Shown in pieces: positions 1 through 9,007 of a stretch of 64,000 nucleotides of DNA (positions are counted from its first letter, which is position 1; each line of letters opens with the position of its first letter). The notes beneath the pieces were generated by a model. It had not been told where the DNA came from and made no database searches. It saw nothing but the letters and a program-made list of their open reading frames with translations. The translations under genes were made by a program, and so were the position numbers. Source of the DNA: DATFVA01 sp963721075 (lineage in GTDB: Bacteria; Bacteroidota; Ignavibacteria; Ignavibacteriales; Ignavibacteriaceae); contig CAVRHV010000005.1 of the NCBI GenBank assembly GCA_963721075.1, forward strand, positions 310,001 through 374,000. The letters run 5' to 3'.

Positions 1-761
1 GTGTCGATAGCATCATTAACACTTCCAAGATACGCTCCAGTTGTCAGCAGATCCGCAATTTTTTTATCTCCCCATTTTCCGGCAATATACGCAAGCAATG
101 CGTCACCGTAACGATAAGGGAAATATTCAGGATTATTAAGGTCGTCAACCGTTGGAATTTCGTTAAGAACAGCATCCCGCATCCACATTGCAGTAAAAGG
201 ATCATCGGGTCCGAGCGTAAGAAACTCAGCCATACCTTCGACAAACCATAATGGAAGTTTTGAAAGCTGCGGCGCCTGGCCCCCGAATGTACTCCGCATA
301 GCCCCGGTAATATCATATTGAAAAGCATGAACAAGTTCGTGACCAATAACATGATTTGTTTCACCGAGAGGACCCGCAAGGGGCAAAACTATTCTTCTTC
401 TCAGAGGTTCGGTAACACCACCAACACCTTCGCTTATCTGGCCTCCTATAATGTTAGTCTGAACGAATTGAGGAAAACTTCCATATAAAACAAGAGGCTG
501 CTTTCCATGCAATGAATCTCCGAAATAAAATGACTGACGTTTATACCACCTTTCCGCCATCAGGGCGGCGATGTGAGCTCCTTTACTCTCCTCAGGGTAA
601 AAATAAATATCGAAATTAGGAGTATGCATTACTTTAAATTGAAAGTCATTATACTGAACTTTATTCCTTCCGAAATATTGGGAATATGATGTGCTGCTGA
701 TAAGAATAAGAAAAGATAAGGTTAACAGACTGAATAAGGATTTGAACTTTGGCATTTTCAT
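1..761 (-). CDS. Secreted zinc metallopeptidase (peptidase MA-like), 3' end outside window
   Basis: The frame is open from ATG at 761 to the window edge, so at least 253 residues are present and the C-terminus is missing. A Sec-type signal peptide covers about residues 1-28. A gluzincin zinc site is visible: HELVH at residues 141-145, followed about 30 residues later by WFVEGMAEF (172-180), whose glutamates (175 or 179) would supply the third ligand. Family knowledge: in Bacteroidota and Ignavibacteria this peptidase-MA-like module usually precedes a TolB/WD40-like propeller in a long envelope protein. That the missing part is such a propeller is inference. A second ATG two codons downstream is an equally possible start. 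The substrate is unknown. Confidence 0.75.
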   Translation of the reverse strand, partial: MKMPKFKSLFSLLTLSFLILISSTSYSQYFGRNKVQYNDFQFKVMHTPNFDIYFYPEESKGAHIAALMAERWYKRQSFYFGDSLHGKQPLVLYGSFPQFVQTNIIGGQISEGVGGVTEPLRRRIVLPLAGPLGETNHVIGHELVHAFQYDITGAMRSTFGGQAPQLSKLPLWFVEGMAEFLTLGPDDPFTAMWMRDAVLNEIPTVDDLNNPEYFPYRYGDALLAYIAGKWGDKKIADLLTTGAYLGSVNDAID

Positions 762-882
762 TTTCCTGAAATAATTTTGTAATTAAAAATCAGATTAAAT
801 ACGGCAGGGATTGGTGATTGCAGTCAATTTCATCCGTGAATTGATAGAAATTAATGTGGATTAATTCATATTTTTTTTCCAG

Positions 883-1281
883 ATTGCAGGCCCTAAGAAG
901 ATAAAAAATAATGCGCTTTCAGTTCTTGCCGGATTTTTAATTTTTATCGCTTTAACCGGATGCGATGATATTATCAGTACAGATGTAAATGCAGAATTTT
1001 TTATCAGACCGGGACAAAAAGCGGAGATCCGGGAATCAGGATTAAAAATAACCTTTAACAGGGTTATTGAAGATTCACGGTGCCCCAAAGGAGTGGAGTG
1101 CGTTTGGGCTGGAAACGGAAAAGTAGTAATTTCAGTTCATTTTCCTGGAGAAGATCCCGGGATTATGGAAATCAATACCAATCTTGAGCCCAAAGAAGTA
1201 ATGACAGGAAAATACATGATTCGGCTCCTTGAACTACAGCCGTATCCTGAAAAAGACCAGCAAATTCCTTTTGAATACTAA
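883..1281 (+). CDS. Small lipoprotein with CPxGVxCVWAG motif, start codon unclear
   Basis: The frame carries a clear lipoprotein signal: basic residues (KKIKNN), a hydrophobic stretch and lipobox LTGC near position 960. It then runs to a cysteine-rich motif, CPKGVECVWAGNG, near 1081-1113, seen in many small Bacteroidota lipoproteins, and stops at 1279-1281. The whole frame from the stop at 862-864 contains no ATG, GTG or TTG before the signal peptide. The first listed base is an ATT and is only a placeholder. An internal GTG at 1093 would discard the signal peptide and cannot be the natural start. The start may have been lost to a base error, or the gene is decaying. The two cysteines of the motif may form a disulfide (inference). 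Function unknown. Confidence 0.5.
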   Translation: MAGPKKIKNNALSVLAGFLIFIALTGCDDIISTDVNAEFFIRPGQKAEIRESGLKITFNRVIEDSRCPKGVECVWAGNGKVVISVHFPGEDPGIMEINTNLEPKEVMTGKYMIRLLELQPYPEKDQQIPFEY

Positions 1282-1495
1282 TAGGATAAAACTGATAGTT
1301 GAGAAATGAAAAACACGCAAAAAACAGCAAATTTTTCGTCTTATTTTAGTACACACTCCGTAAAAAATTCAAGTTAATTAATTTTTCTTAACTTATTAGC
1401 CATATTTTTTATAGATTTAGTGCGAAAAAATGTGCTTATGGTTATAGGTTGATGCGAAAAATTTTCTTATTATTCGTAACTTTTTCTGCTTACAT

Positions 1496-2482
1496 ATGGA
1501 TTTGCCCGAGGAAAAAATCAAAAGATTAATAGTTTTTTTACTCGTTTCAGGGATTTTATTCCTGAGTTCATGCGATGCGCCGAGAGAGAATCCGCTTGAT
1601 CCAAATTCCAGTGATAATCAGCTTGGAATGCTGGATGGAACAGTCCAAACGTTCAGCCTGCCCTATACACCGATCAAAGACGTTGAAGTATTCTGGAAGC
1701 CAGGAAATAAAATGGTTTATTCAGATGTCAAAGGCAATTTCTCTATCCCTAATGTTAAAACCGAAAACGGGCAGCTGATCTTTCGCAAAGACGGCTATCA
1801 TAACGATACGGTGATGGTTGACTGGGCCGGTGGTCATGAAGTTAATGAACAGGTGAACCTGAACAAAATACCGACACTTGACAGTCTTTCTATTTATAGC
1901 ATTGTTCTTAATTCCGCTAATCCTCCGTCGGTGATGAGTGAACTTGTTATTGAAACAATGGTTAAGGATGTAGATAATGATATTGATACTGTTTATGTGG
2001 TAAATAATCAGGTAGGTTTGATGAAGGCAATGGATTTTGATATTGCGTCAAAAACTTTTTTAACTCAATTGACGCCTCAGGAACTGGGTTTAACAGATAT
2101 AGAACAAACTATAGGACTGGAATTTGACTTCCGTGTAAGAAACGTTCTGGGAGAAATTTCTGTTTTACATGGAACCGGAGTAAAACGCATAATAAAAAAC
2201 CAGGTAAGCGGGTTACAACCGTCGAATGATCAGGTGATATCGTCGGTTCCTTTTGTTTTGAGCTGGGACAGATTTAATGCTGGTTATCCATTCCGATATA
2301 AAATCGAAATTTCTACGAGTGACGGAAGTCAGGTTGTATTTAGTCAGGATTCCGTTTCAGCCGAGGATACTACATTTACGATTGAGAACCTTGAAACCGG
2401 AAGCTACTGGTGGGCTATTTGGGTCATCGATAATTTCAATAACAAAGACCGGTCAGTTCCGGCAGCTTTTAGTGTACAATAA
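1496..2482 (+). CDS. Lipoprotein with carboxypeptidase-regulatory-like domain
   Basis: A 328-residue exported protein. A hydrophobic stretch at about residues 10-25 ends in lipobox LSSC, so the mature protein is probably lipid-anchored. Residues about 40-110 resemble a carboxypeptidase regulatory-like beta-sandwich (GTV...V...KGNFSIPNV...FRKDGY). The last 100 residues look like a fibronectin-III-like fold ending in a GSYWWAIWVIDN segment. It lies 12 nt before the sigma-54 activator and is probably cotranscribed with it and the following kinase. No catalytic motif is visible, so a structural or sensory envelope role is possible but unproven. Confidence 0.65.
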   Translation: MDLPEEKIKRLIVFLLVSGILFLSSCDAPRENPLDPNSSDNQLGMLDGTVQTFSLPYTPIKDVEVFWKPGNKMVYSDVKGNFSIPNVKTENGQLIFRKDGYHNDTVMVDWAGGHEVNEQVNLNKIPTLDSLSIYSIVLNSANPPSVMSELVIETMVKDVDNDIDTVYVVNNQVGLMKAMDFDIASKTFLTQLTPQELGLTDIEQTIGLEFDFRVRNVLGEISVLHGTGVKRIIKNQVSGLQPSNDQVISSVPFVLSWDRFNAGYPFRYKIEISTSDGSQVVFSQDSVSAEDTTFTIENLETGSYWWAIWVIDNFNNKDRSVPAAFSVQ

Positions 2483-2494
2483 TGGAGAATTAAT

Positions 2495-3991
2495 TTGAGA
2501 ATGAATGGCTCTGCGGAGACGATCGAAAATATTAAACAAATCGGCAAAGAACAATTCGAGACTCTTTACAAAATAAGTCAGGCTTTAAATTCCGCAACTT
2601 ACCAGGACAGCCTGATTAAAGAAACACTTGATGTTATTATCCGGGTACTTCACGCAGACAGAGGCTTATTTGTAAAATACGATTATGAAACGAATAAGTT
2701 TTCTATTATAGGCGCCCGGAATATGGAACAGCAAAGTATCGAAGATATATCTGTATTCTCTTCCGGTATTCTTCAAAAGGTGATTGAAAGAGGTGATCCG
2801 GTTTTATATCACGATGTCCAGAACGATCCAAATATTTCACAGTTTGAAAGTATCCAGATCCACAATATAAAATCTATACTTGGTGTACCGATAAAGCAAA
2901 ATGACAAGGTATGGGGAGTTATACTTGTAGACAGCAGCATAAACAGAAAAGAGTTCACAGATGAAAATATGGTATTTCTAGATTTCTTCTCCAACCTTGT
3001 TTCTTTGGCTCTCGACAGAATAACCAGGTTTGAAGCACTTGAAGATGAAAATATTATTCTTAGGAATCAGCTGCAGGCTTCTAAGAATATTCCGGAGCTG
3101 ATCGGCGATAGTCCTGCTATGCAGAAACTGGCAACACTGATCCATAAAGTTGCAGGTACGGATGCCACAGTTCTGCTTCTTGGTGAGAGCGGCACCGGAA
3201 AAGAACTTGTTGCAAGGGCTGTGCACAACCTCAGCCACCGCAGGGAGCTCCCTTATCTTGCCCAGTTCTGCGGATCAATACCGGATTCGCTTCTTGAGAG
3301 CGAATTGTTCGGCTACAAAAAAGGAGCATTTACCGGAGCGAATAACGATAAAAAGGGATTATTCGAAGTAGCGGATGAAGGCACTTTTTTCCTTGATGAA
3401 ATTGCCGATATTTCTCTGGCGCTTCAGGCTAAACTCCTTCGCGTCCTTCAGAATAGAGAAATAATGAGGCTTGGTGATACCCAGATAATCAAGGTTGATG
3501 TAAGAGTAATAGCTGCGACGAACAAAGATCTGAGGCAGTTAGTAAAGGATGGAGGATTCAGGGAAGATCTTTTCTACAGGCTGAACGTTTTCCCTATAAG
3601 GGTTCCTCCTTTAAGAGAAAGAAGAACCGATATACCCCTGCTGGTAGATTATTTTATTAAAAAGTACTCAAATGAAAATATCAGGGTTGCTTCGGCAACT
3701 TTAAAAAACTTAGAGGAATACAGCTGGCCCGGAAATGTAAGACAGCTGGAGAATGTTCTTCAACGAGCTTTGATTTTATGTGATTCTGATAAGCTTATGC
3801 CGGAGCATATTGTGATTGAAGAAGAATCGGGAGATATGGAATTCGGCGGTACACTGAGAGACTTTGAAAAAATGCTTCTTGTTAAAAGACTTAAAGAATT
3901 TAACGGCAACAGGACCGCCACAGCAAAATCACTGGGCGTCTCTGTAAGATGGGTTCAGCTGAAACTGAAAGAGATTGAAGAAAAAGTTTAA
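2495..3991 (+). CDS. GAF-domain sigma-54-dependent transcriptional activator
   Basis: A 498-residue bacterial enhancer-binding protein. An N-terminal GAF sensor domain covers about residues 15-180. The AAA+ domain follows, with Walker A GESGTGKE at 230-237 and the sigma-54-contacting loop GAFTGA at 277-282. A Fis-type helix-turn-helix lies at the C-terminus (TATAKSLGVSVRWVQLKLKE). It should open promoters bound by RpoN holoenzyme using ATP hydrolysis, with GAF perceiving a small ligand or redox cue. TTG at 2495 sits 7 nt after GGAG. ATG at 2501 is the alternative start. The stop codon overlaps the kinase ATG by one base (TAATG), implying translational coupling. Sigma-54-type promoter candidates in this window (near 6640, 27145 and 27743) are plausible targets. 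Confidence 0.93.
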   Translation: MRMNGSAETIENIKQIGKEQFETLYKISQALNSATYQDSLIKETLDVIIRVLHADRGLFVKYDYETNKFSIIGARNMEQQSIEDISVFSSGILQKVIERGDPVLYHDVQNDPNISQFESIQIHNIKSILGVPIKQNDKVWGVILVDSSINRKEFTDENMVFLDFFSNLVSLALDRITRFEALEDENIILRNQLQASKNIPELIGDSPAMQKLATLIHKVAGTDATVLLLGESGTGKELVARAVHNLSHRRELPYLAQFCGSIPDSLLESELFGYKKGAFTGANNDKKGLFEVADEGTFFLDEIADISLALQAKLLRVLQNREIMRLGDTQIIKVDVRVIAATNKDLRQLVKDGGFREDLFYRLNVFPIRVPPLRERRTDIPLLVDYFIKKYSNENIRVASATLKNLEEYSWPGNVRQLENVLQRALILCDSDKLMPEHIVIEEESGDMEFGGTLRDFEKMLLVKRLKEFNGNRTATAKSLGVSVRWVQLKLKEIEEKV

Positions 3992-5506
3992 TGCAGAATA
4001 CCTCCACGGAAATATTATATGATAAGTTCGAGATAATCGATACCATCAAAAAAGATGTGTATACAACGGTATATCTCGCGAATCATATATATCTGGGAAA
4101 GAAGATCATCTTAAAAACTCTGAATACAGATGAACTCTCTGATAAGACCATTCTTGCCCGCTTTAAAAGAGAAGCAAAGATACTTGCGCAGCTTGAGCAT
4201 CCGAATCTGATTAAAGTACTCGACTTCGGAATGTATAAGAATCACTTCTACATTTCTTTTGAATACTTTGAAAGCAAAAACCTCAGAAGTATAATAAGAC
4301 AGAATAACTATACCCTTGAACAAAAAAGATCGCTTGTAATCAGGCTGATGAAAGCTCTGAATGCTGCTCATCAGAATCATATTGTTCATCGGGACATTAA
4401 GCCGGAGAACCTCCTGGTCAATCCCAGGCTTGAACTTAAAATAGCTGATTTCGGTCTGGCTTTAATGCAGGACGAAACTAAACTCACGGTTCAATCTTCA
4501 ATTGTGGGTACACCAAGCTATATGTCACCCGAGCAGATAAGAGGTGAAACGCTGCAGCCTCAATCGGATTTATTTTCTGCGGGAATTGTTGCGCTTGAAC
4601 TTTTTATAGGAGAAAATCCTTTCCTGGGGAAAGATATAAATGATACAATAAACAAAATTCTGACTTTTAAAGAAGAGGATATCGCAGCAAAAATTGCTCA
4701 CCTTCCGGAGGATATTCAGACTATACTTAAAGGATTACTTAAAAAGAGTACTGAAAAAAGATATCAATCGGCTGAAGAGGTTTTAAGCATTCTGGGTATT
4801 CAGGCTTCAAACCATGATTTGAAGTTAGAAATCGAAGATGAAGATGAAGTGAAAACCGGCAAATATTTTATGATAGGAGCTGCAGTACTAATTTTTATGA
4901 TAATCATAGCTGCCGGCATATACTATTTTGTTAAGCCTGAAAAGGGAGAAGTAATTAATCCTAACCTGGCTGAAAAGAATTACACTTTCACTGACAAAAA
5001 CTCCCGTAATATATTTTCGCAAAGCTATAACACAGAAAACGTACAAAACAACAATACAGAACTCTTTACTGCCGGGTAAGCTGTTTGTTGAGGCCAAACC
5101 TTATGCCGATGTATATATAGACAACAAAAAAGTTGATACAACACCTCTGGATAATTATATACAGCTTGATCCCGGAAAACATGTCCTAAAGCTGGTTCAT
5201 CCTGATTATCCTCCCTATGTCAAAAGAATAAATATTTCGAATGATAAAATTGAGTCGATAAAAATAAATTTCCAGGAATTAACCGGCAGTCTCGACTGTA
5301 AAGTGCAGCCCTGGGGAGAGGTTTTTATTGACGGAAAGCATGTCGGAACCACCCCGCTGCGGGAGCCCATAAACCTTTATCCCGGAAGATATAATGTGGA
5401 AATTACGAACAAGCAGTACGCTGACACATTAAAGAAAATGGTTAGAATAAATGCGAAAGACACTACTGAAGTGACTTTCAGCTTTGAGAATACTCCCACC
5501 GAATAA
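3991..5506 (+). CDS. Ser/Thr protein kinase with TM segment and PEGA repeats (frameshifted)
   Basis: Hanks-type kinase with Lys42, Glu61, HRDIKPEN (Asp135) and DFG at 153-155, followed by GTPSYMSPE. The nucleotide-binding loop is odd: residues 15-30 (IIDTIKKDVYTTVYLA) lack the usual glycines. A membrane segment follows at about residues 290-312. The first frame stops at 5077-5079, but the +1 frame continues immediately with two PEGA-type beta domains (FVEAKPYADVYIDNKKVDTTPL..., then KVQPWGEVFIDGKHVGTTPL...) to a stop at 5506. Removing one base in 4980-5075 gives a continuous 504-residue kinase-TM-PEGA protein, a common architecture. It is coupled to the upstream activator, suggesting one signalling unit. 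Confidence 0.85.
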
Positions 5507-5571
5507 AAAAATATGCATATTATTTAACTTTCATGTAATTTTACCAAATCCTAAGCAAAATATTTTACTTT

Positions 5572-6525
5572 ATGCATACTACTGTTAAAGTCTTTCTTAT
5601 TGTCATTGCAGTAGCGGCTTACCTTTCTACAGGACTAGCTCAGGTAAATGATTCTTCCGCTGTTAATGATTCGCTTTCAGCACCTATACCGGCTGCCGAT
5701 TCCTCTTTTGCTTCGGATACGCTAAAAGTCAAAGCAGTTAATCAGGATTCTCTCAATGCACAGGATTCACTGGCTTTAATGAAAAAGAAATTCGACCAAT
5801 TTAAATACGGCGATGTAATTTCTATTGCGAATCAACTGCTTCTTAAAAAAACTCCTCTGACAAGAGATGAAATTCTTAATATTTACAGACTCAAGGGAAT
5901 ATCCCATTATTCTTTATCTGAAGATGATGCCGCAAAAAAAAGTTTTATCGAGATCTTAAGAAATGACACTTCATATACCCTCGATTCCAACAAAGTTTCC
6001 CCCAAAATCATCTCATTTTTTAAACAGGTTAAAACAAATTATATCCAGCAGCAGAAGGATATCGAGGCCCGAACAGTAGTCAGAATAGATACTGTCTATG
6101 TTCCGAAGGTGGAATATGATATTGAACATGAGAGCAGGCTAAAAAATGCTATCGCAAGATCGTTAATAGTTCCGGGATTAGGGCAATTATACCTTGATGT
6201 TAATTTTAAGAGTGTTTTTCTCACTGTTCTGGGATCGGCATCTTTAGCTGCTTCTATCTATTACTTTATTCAGACAGATAAGAAGGAAAAAGCATACCTG
6301 ATCGAAACAAATCCTGACATGATAGAATCCAGGTATGCAGATTACAATGATGCTTACAGGTATCGAAATATTTCTTTAATCAGTTTCGGTGTAGTCTGGC
6401 TTTACTCACAGCTCGACCTGCTGTTTTTTTCGGAGCAGAGTACCGGGCAGAAAATTCTAAGCAACTCTTCTCTTAACTATAATCAAATAAGGGGTTTAAC
6501 CCTTAATATGAAGTATTCTTTCTGA
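5572..6525 (+). CDS. Exported TPR-like protein with C-terminal PGLGQ membrane domain
   Basis: A 317-residue protein with a Sec signal at residues 1-23 (cleavage near GLAQ). A Ser/Asp-rich linker follows, then a helical TPR-like stretch (about 70-165) and a C-terminal segment with IARSLIVPGLGQLYLD followed by two hydrophobic helices. The PGLGQ-Y signature matches the DUF5683-type family common in Bacteroidota. Family role is unknown. It follows the PEGA kinase in the same direction after 65 nt. No enzymatic motif is seen. Confidence 0.6.
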   Translation: MHTTVKVFLIVIAVAAYLSTGLAQVNDSSAVNDSLSAPIPAADSSFASDTLKVKAVNQDSLNAQDSLALMKKKFDQFKYGDVISIANQLLLKKTPLTRDEILNIYRLKGISHYSLSEDDAAKKSFIEILRNDTSYTLDSNKVSPKIISFFKQVKTNYIQQQKDIEARTVVRIDTVYVPKVEYDIEHESRLKNAIARSLIVPGLGQLYLDVNFKSVFLTVLGSASLAASIYYFIQTDKKEKAYLIETNPDMIESRYADYNDAYRYRNISLISFGVVWLYSQLDLLFFSEQSTGQKILSNSSLNYNQIRGLTLNMKYSF

Positions 6526-6603
6526 TCTTTCGTACCCTGCAATTCCTATCATAACCCCGCATAATTTTCGTGTTCAATAACACAATACTTTTTAATTTTC
6601 GTT

Positions 6604-6620
6604 GATTATGAGCCATAATC
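6604..6620. promoter_or_regulatory. 17-bp palindrome, possible activator site
   Basis: GATTATG-AGC-CATAATC is a perfect 7+3+7 inverted repeat that starts 32 bp upstream of the sigma-54-like -24 element at 6636. Such dyads suit a dimeric Fis-type HTH. Assigning it to the GAF/sigma-54 activator at 2495-3991 is inference. Confidence 0.4.
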
Positions 6621-6635
6621 GTACATTTTGGTGAC

Positions 6636-6650
6636 TGGCACAACTTTAGC
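6636..6650 (+). promoter_or_regulatory. Candidate sigma-54 (-24/-12) promoter
   Basis: TGGCACAACTTTAGC keeps the invariant GG and GC at the correct 12-base offset and matches the TGGCAC-N5-TTGC consensus except TAGC for TTGC. It would start transcription near 6662, about 37 nt before the lipoprotein ATG at 6699. A sigma-54 activator gene lies 2.6 kb upstream. A hairpin (CCTGG...CCAGG, 6667-6692) lies in the leader. Confidence 0.5.
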
Positions 6651-6698
6651 CTCTGACCGGGAGAGCCTGGGGGAGAGTGTGTTTCACCAGGTATAAAA

Positions 6699-7991
6699 AT
6701 GTTGAAAAAAAAAGACTTAAAAAGTCAAAATATTTACAATAGGATTTATTTCTCAATAATTGTTCTTTTTTTTATTGGGGCTTTAGTTGGCTGCAGTAAA
6801 GAAGTTTCTGTAGAGACTGAAGAGGCAACGGCAAAGGTTGCTGGAAAAGTCATAGATAATTCGGAGGTTCAGGGTATTCCGGTAAAACTGCTCAGATTAG
6901 GAGTTCAGGGAAGTCCCGAAACAGTTTCGCTGAATGATGTTTATACAAATTCTGTCGGAAAATTTGTACTGGAGACCAATCTTGACGGTGAAAGCAATCT
7001 CCTGGTTCAAGCTGAAAAAGGAAGTAAGAAGTGGCGAGGTATTCTTACAGCTGGTGTAAAACCCGGAATTGCCGTTTACTCTCAGCCTTTAGACGATGTA
7101 ACAACTGTTTCCGCTGATTTGTTTATACGGGCTCAGAAATCAGGCTCAGAGCTTAATTATACACAGATCAGGATTTGGATGAATAACGAGATCGCTTCAG
7201 TAATTGCGGAAAATGAAGAATTGATGGATAAAGTTGTTGCGGCTGTTAATGTTGGATTTTTTACTGAAAAAGAAACTATGCTGAAACCTGAAATTGGCGG
7301 AACTACTTCACAATGGCAGCAGATAATTGTCGCAAAAAACGCTGCCCAGACTGCACTTGACAGAGATCTTTACTACGCTTTGTCAGAAAACGCCAGGCAG
7401 ACAGCACTTTACAACTACCTGTGTTCTGTTTCAGATGCTTATGTTGATGTGGGCCTGCAGTCTGAAACTTTCAGTAAAGTACTTGAAATTTCTATCAGGA
7501 CTTTTCTGAAAGAAATTGAAGGAATCAACTCCCAGCTTGAATTTGAGTGTTTAAGAAGAACTTCTGAGATAAGAGCAAGGATTTTAAATGCTTCTGTATT
7601 AGCGGATTTTCAAAAGCTGGGAGCTGATCCATCAATAATAAATAAAGTTATTGATGCAGGTGAGATCCTTCAAAAAAACATTGAAAGTGAACGGTCAGCT
7701 GAAGAGATTGCTAATGAATTTGCCGGTTATCGCAGTCAGATTTTAGAGTATCTTGTTAAACTCCCGGGAGTTTCCGGAAATGATATCCAGGATTATCAGG
7801 AGAATATAGCCGGTTACAAAGCTACTCTTATTTCAGGGATTAATCAGAATCCGGATCCTGAAGGTGTAATTGATGCTTATATTGATTTTTTTGGAAAGAT
7901 AAAAAATTTAGTGGCACAGCAGTTGAATAACGAATCTTTAGAAACGGACGCTGCTGCTGAAGTCCTGATTTTATTGAATATGTACTTTTAA
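6699..7991 (+). CDS. Large lipoprotein of unknown function
   Basis: A 430-residue protein with a basic N-terminus (MLKKKDLKSQ), a hydrophobic helix and lipobox LVGC at about residue 32. Residues about 42-130 resemble a carboxypeptidase-regulatory-like domain (VAGKVIDNSEVQGIPVKLL...NSVGKFVLETN). The remaining 300 residues are predicted helical by eye and carry no recognised motif. Transcription probably comes from the sigma-54-like site at 6636, with a terminator at 8059-8089, so it appears to be a one-gene unit. I do not recognise the family of the helical part. Confidence 0.65.
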   Translation: MLKKKDLKSQNIYNRIYFSIIVLFFIGALVGCSKEVSVETEEATAKVAGKVIDNSEVQGIPVKLLRLGVQGSPETVSLNDVYTNSVGKFVLETNLDGESNLLVQAEKGSKKWRGILTAGVKPGIAVYSQPLDDVTTVSADLFIRAQKSGSELNYTQIRIWMNNEIASVIAENEELMDKVVAAVNVGFFTEKETMLKPEIGGTTSQWQQIIVAKNAAQTALDRDLYYALSENARQTALYNYLCSVSDAYVDVGLQSETFSKVLEISIRTFLKEIEGINSQLEFECLRRTSEIRARILNASVLADFQKLGADPSIINKVIDAGEILQKNIESERSAEEIANEFAGYRSQILEYLVKLPGVSGNDIQDYQENIAGYKATLISGINQNPDPEGVIDAYIDFFGKIKNLVAQQLNNESLETDAAAEVLILLNMYF

Positions 7992-8006
7992 TTTTTATTT
8001 GGCTTG

Positions 8007-8033
8007 GTATTTGCCTCCCCCTCGGGCAAATAC
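8007..8033 (+). terminator. Hairpin 3' of the lipoprotein gene
   Basis: GTATTTGCC (8007-8015) pairs perfectly with GGCAAATAC (8025-8033). There is no T-run, so it is more likely a transcript-end stabilising stem than a stand-alone terminator. It sits just before the strong terminator at 8059. Confidence 0.45.
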
Positions 8034-8058
8034 ATGTTCCCTCAACAAAGGCCTAACA

Positions 8059-8089
8059 CCCCTTAAGCAGCACACTTAAGGGGTTTTTT
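8059..8089 (+). terminator. Rho-independent terminator
   Basis: CCCCTTAAG (8059-8067) and CTTAAGGGG (8075-8083) form a 9-bp stem with a 7-nt loop, followed by six T. It ends the 6699-7991 transcript. Confidence 0.85.
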
Positions 8090-8213
8090 ATTTTGTGCAT
8101 ATCAGAGGTAAAAATCGATATTGAAATAAGCAGCCGTTAAGCTTATACTTAAAAAGCGCCCGATACTGAATGAATAATATTGAGAGGATAGTTCAACTTT
8201 TTTAGGAGATGTA

Positions 8214-8954
8214 ATGATGAAAACCAGCCTGCCGGGGCTTATTCCTTATCGCAAAGCAGATAAATGGGGCTTCTGCAATTCAAAAAAAGAAATCGTGATC
8301 CCGGTAAAATATGACAAGGTAGGTTCTTTTATTGAGGACCGCGTAAGGGTGAAGCTAAATGATAAATGGGGATTCATCGATACTGAAGGGAAGGAAATTA
8401 CCCAGATTAAATATGATGACGTGGAGGATTTCCATATCGGATTTGCAAGAGTAAACTTCGGCATAAAGAAAAATGACGGTCGGGTAGTTTTTTCGGGCAA
8501 GTGGGGGGTTATAGATTTATCGGGCAAAGAAATTATCCCGGTGCAGTACAGCGAGATTGGTGATTTTCTGGATGGACTTTTCCCGGTTAAGTTAAATGAA
8601 AAATGGGGACTCCTTAATACAAAAGCTCAGAGTGTAGCCCCTATCAGGTATGATGAAATCGGTGAACTTAAAGAGGATTATCTTCCGATCAAGGAAAAAG
8701 GAAAATGGGGATTCATTAATCGTAAAGGCGAAAAAGTGATTCCCGGGAATTTCGATGATGTGGGCTCATTCTCTAACGGGATTACATATGTGCGGCTAAA
8801 TGACTGGTGGGGTTTGATAGATAAAAATGGTAAAGGAGTTACCCCCATTAAATATGATGAGATCGGAGAGATAAGGAACGGATTAATTTCTGTAAAAATC
8901 GGAGACAGGTGGGGTTTTATCGATAGAAGCGGGTCAGAATATTTTGAGGACTAA
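8214..8954 (+). CDS. WG (KWG) repeat protein
   Basis: A 246-residue protein made almost entirely of seven WG repeats of about 35 residues, each of the form KWGFID..GKEIIP.KYDEIG.F. There is no signal peptide or membrane segment, so it is probably cytoplasmic. GGAG at 8204 lies at a good distance from ATG 8214. A second ATG immediately follows. WG repeats form beta-rich interaction scaffolds; no partner can be named from context. It is isolated by the terminator upstream and a convergent gene downstream. Confidence 0.85.
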   Translation: MMKTSLPGLIPYRKADKWGFCNSKKEIVIPVKYDKVGSFIEDRVRVKLNDKWGFIDTEGKEITQIKYDDVEDFHIGFARVNFGIKKNDGRVVFSGKWGVIDLSGKEIIPVQYSEIGDFLDGLFPVKLNEKWGLLNTKAQSVAPIRYDEIGELKEDYLPIKEKGKWGFINRKGEKVIPGNFDDVGSFSNGITYVRLNDWWGLIDKNGKGVTPIKYDEIGEIRNGLISVKIGDRWGFIDRSGSEYFED

Positions 8955-9007
8955 TTATTCTTTACTTTCTTCCTGAACTTAATCATTTCTTTGTTTTTAA
9001 GATAAAA

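Noticed and set aside
7999..8016. Sigma-54-like match TGGCTTGGTATTTGCC
   Set aside because: Two weak positions in the -24 box, it lies within a hairpin and is followed at once by a strong terminator before any gene.
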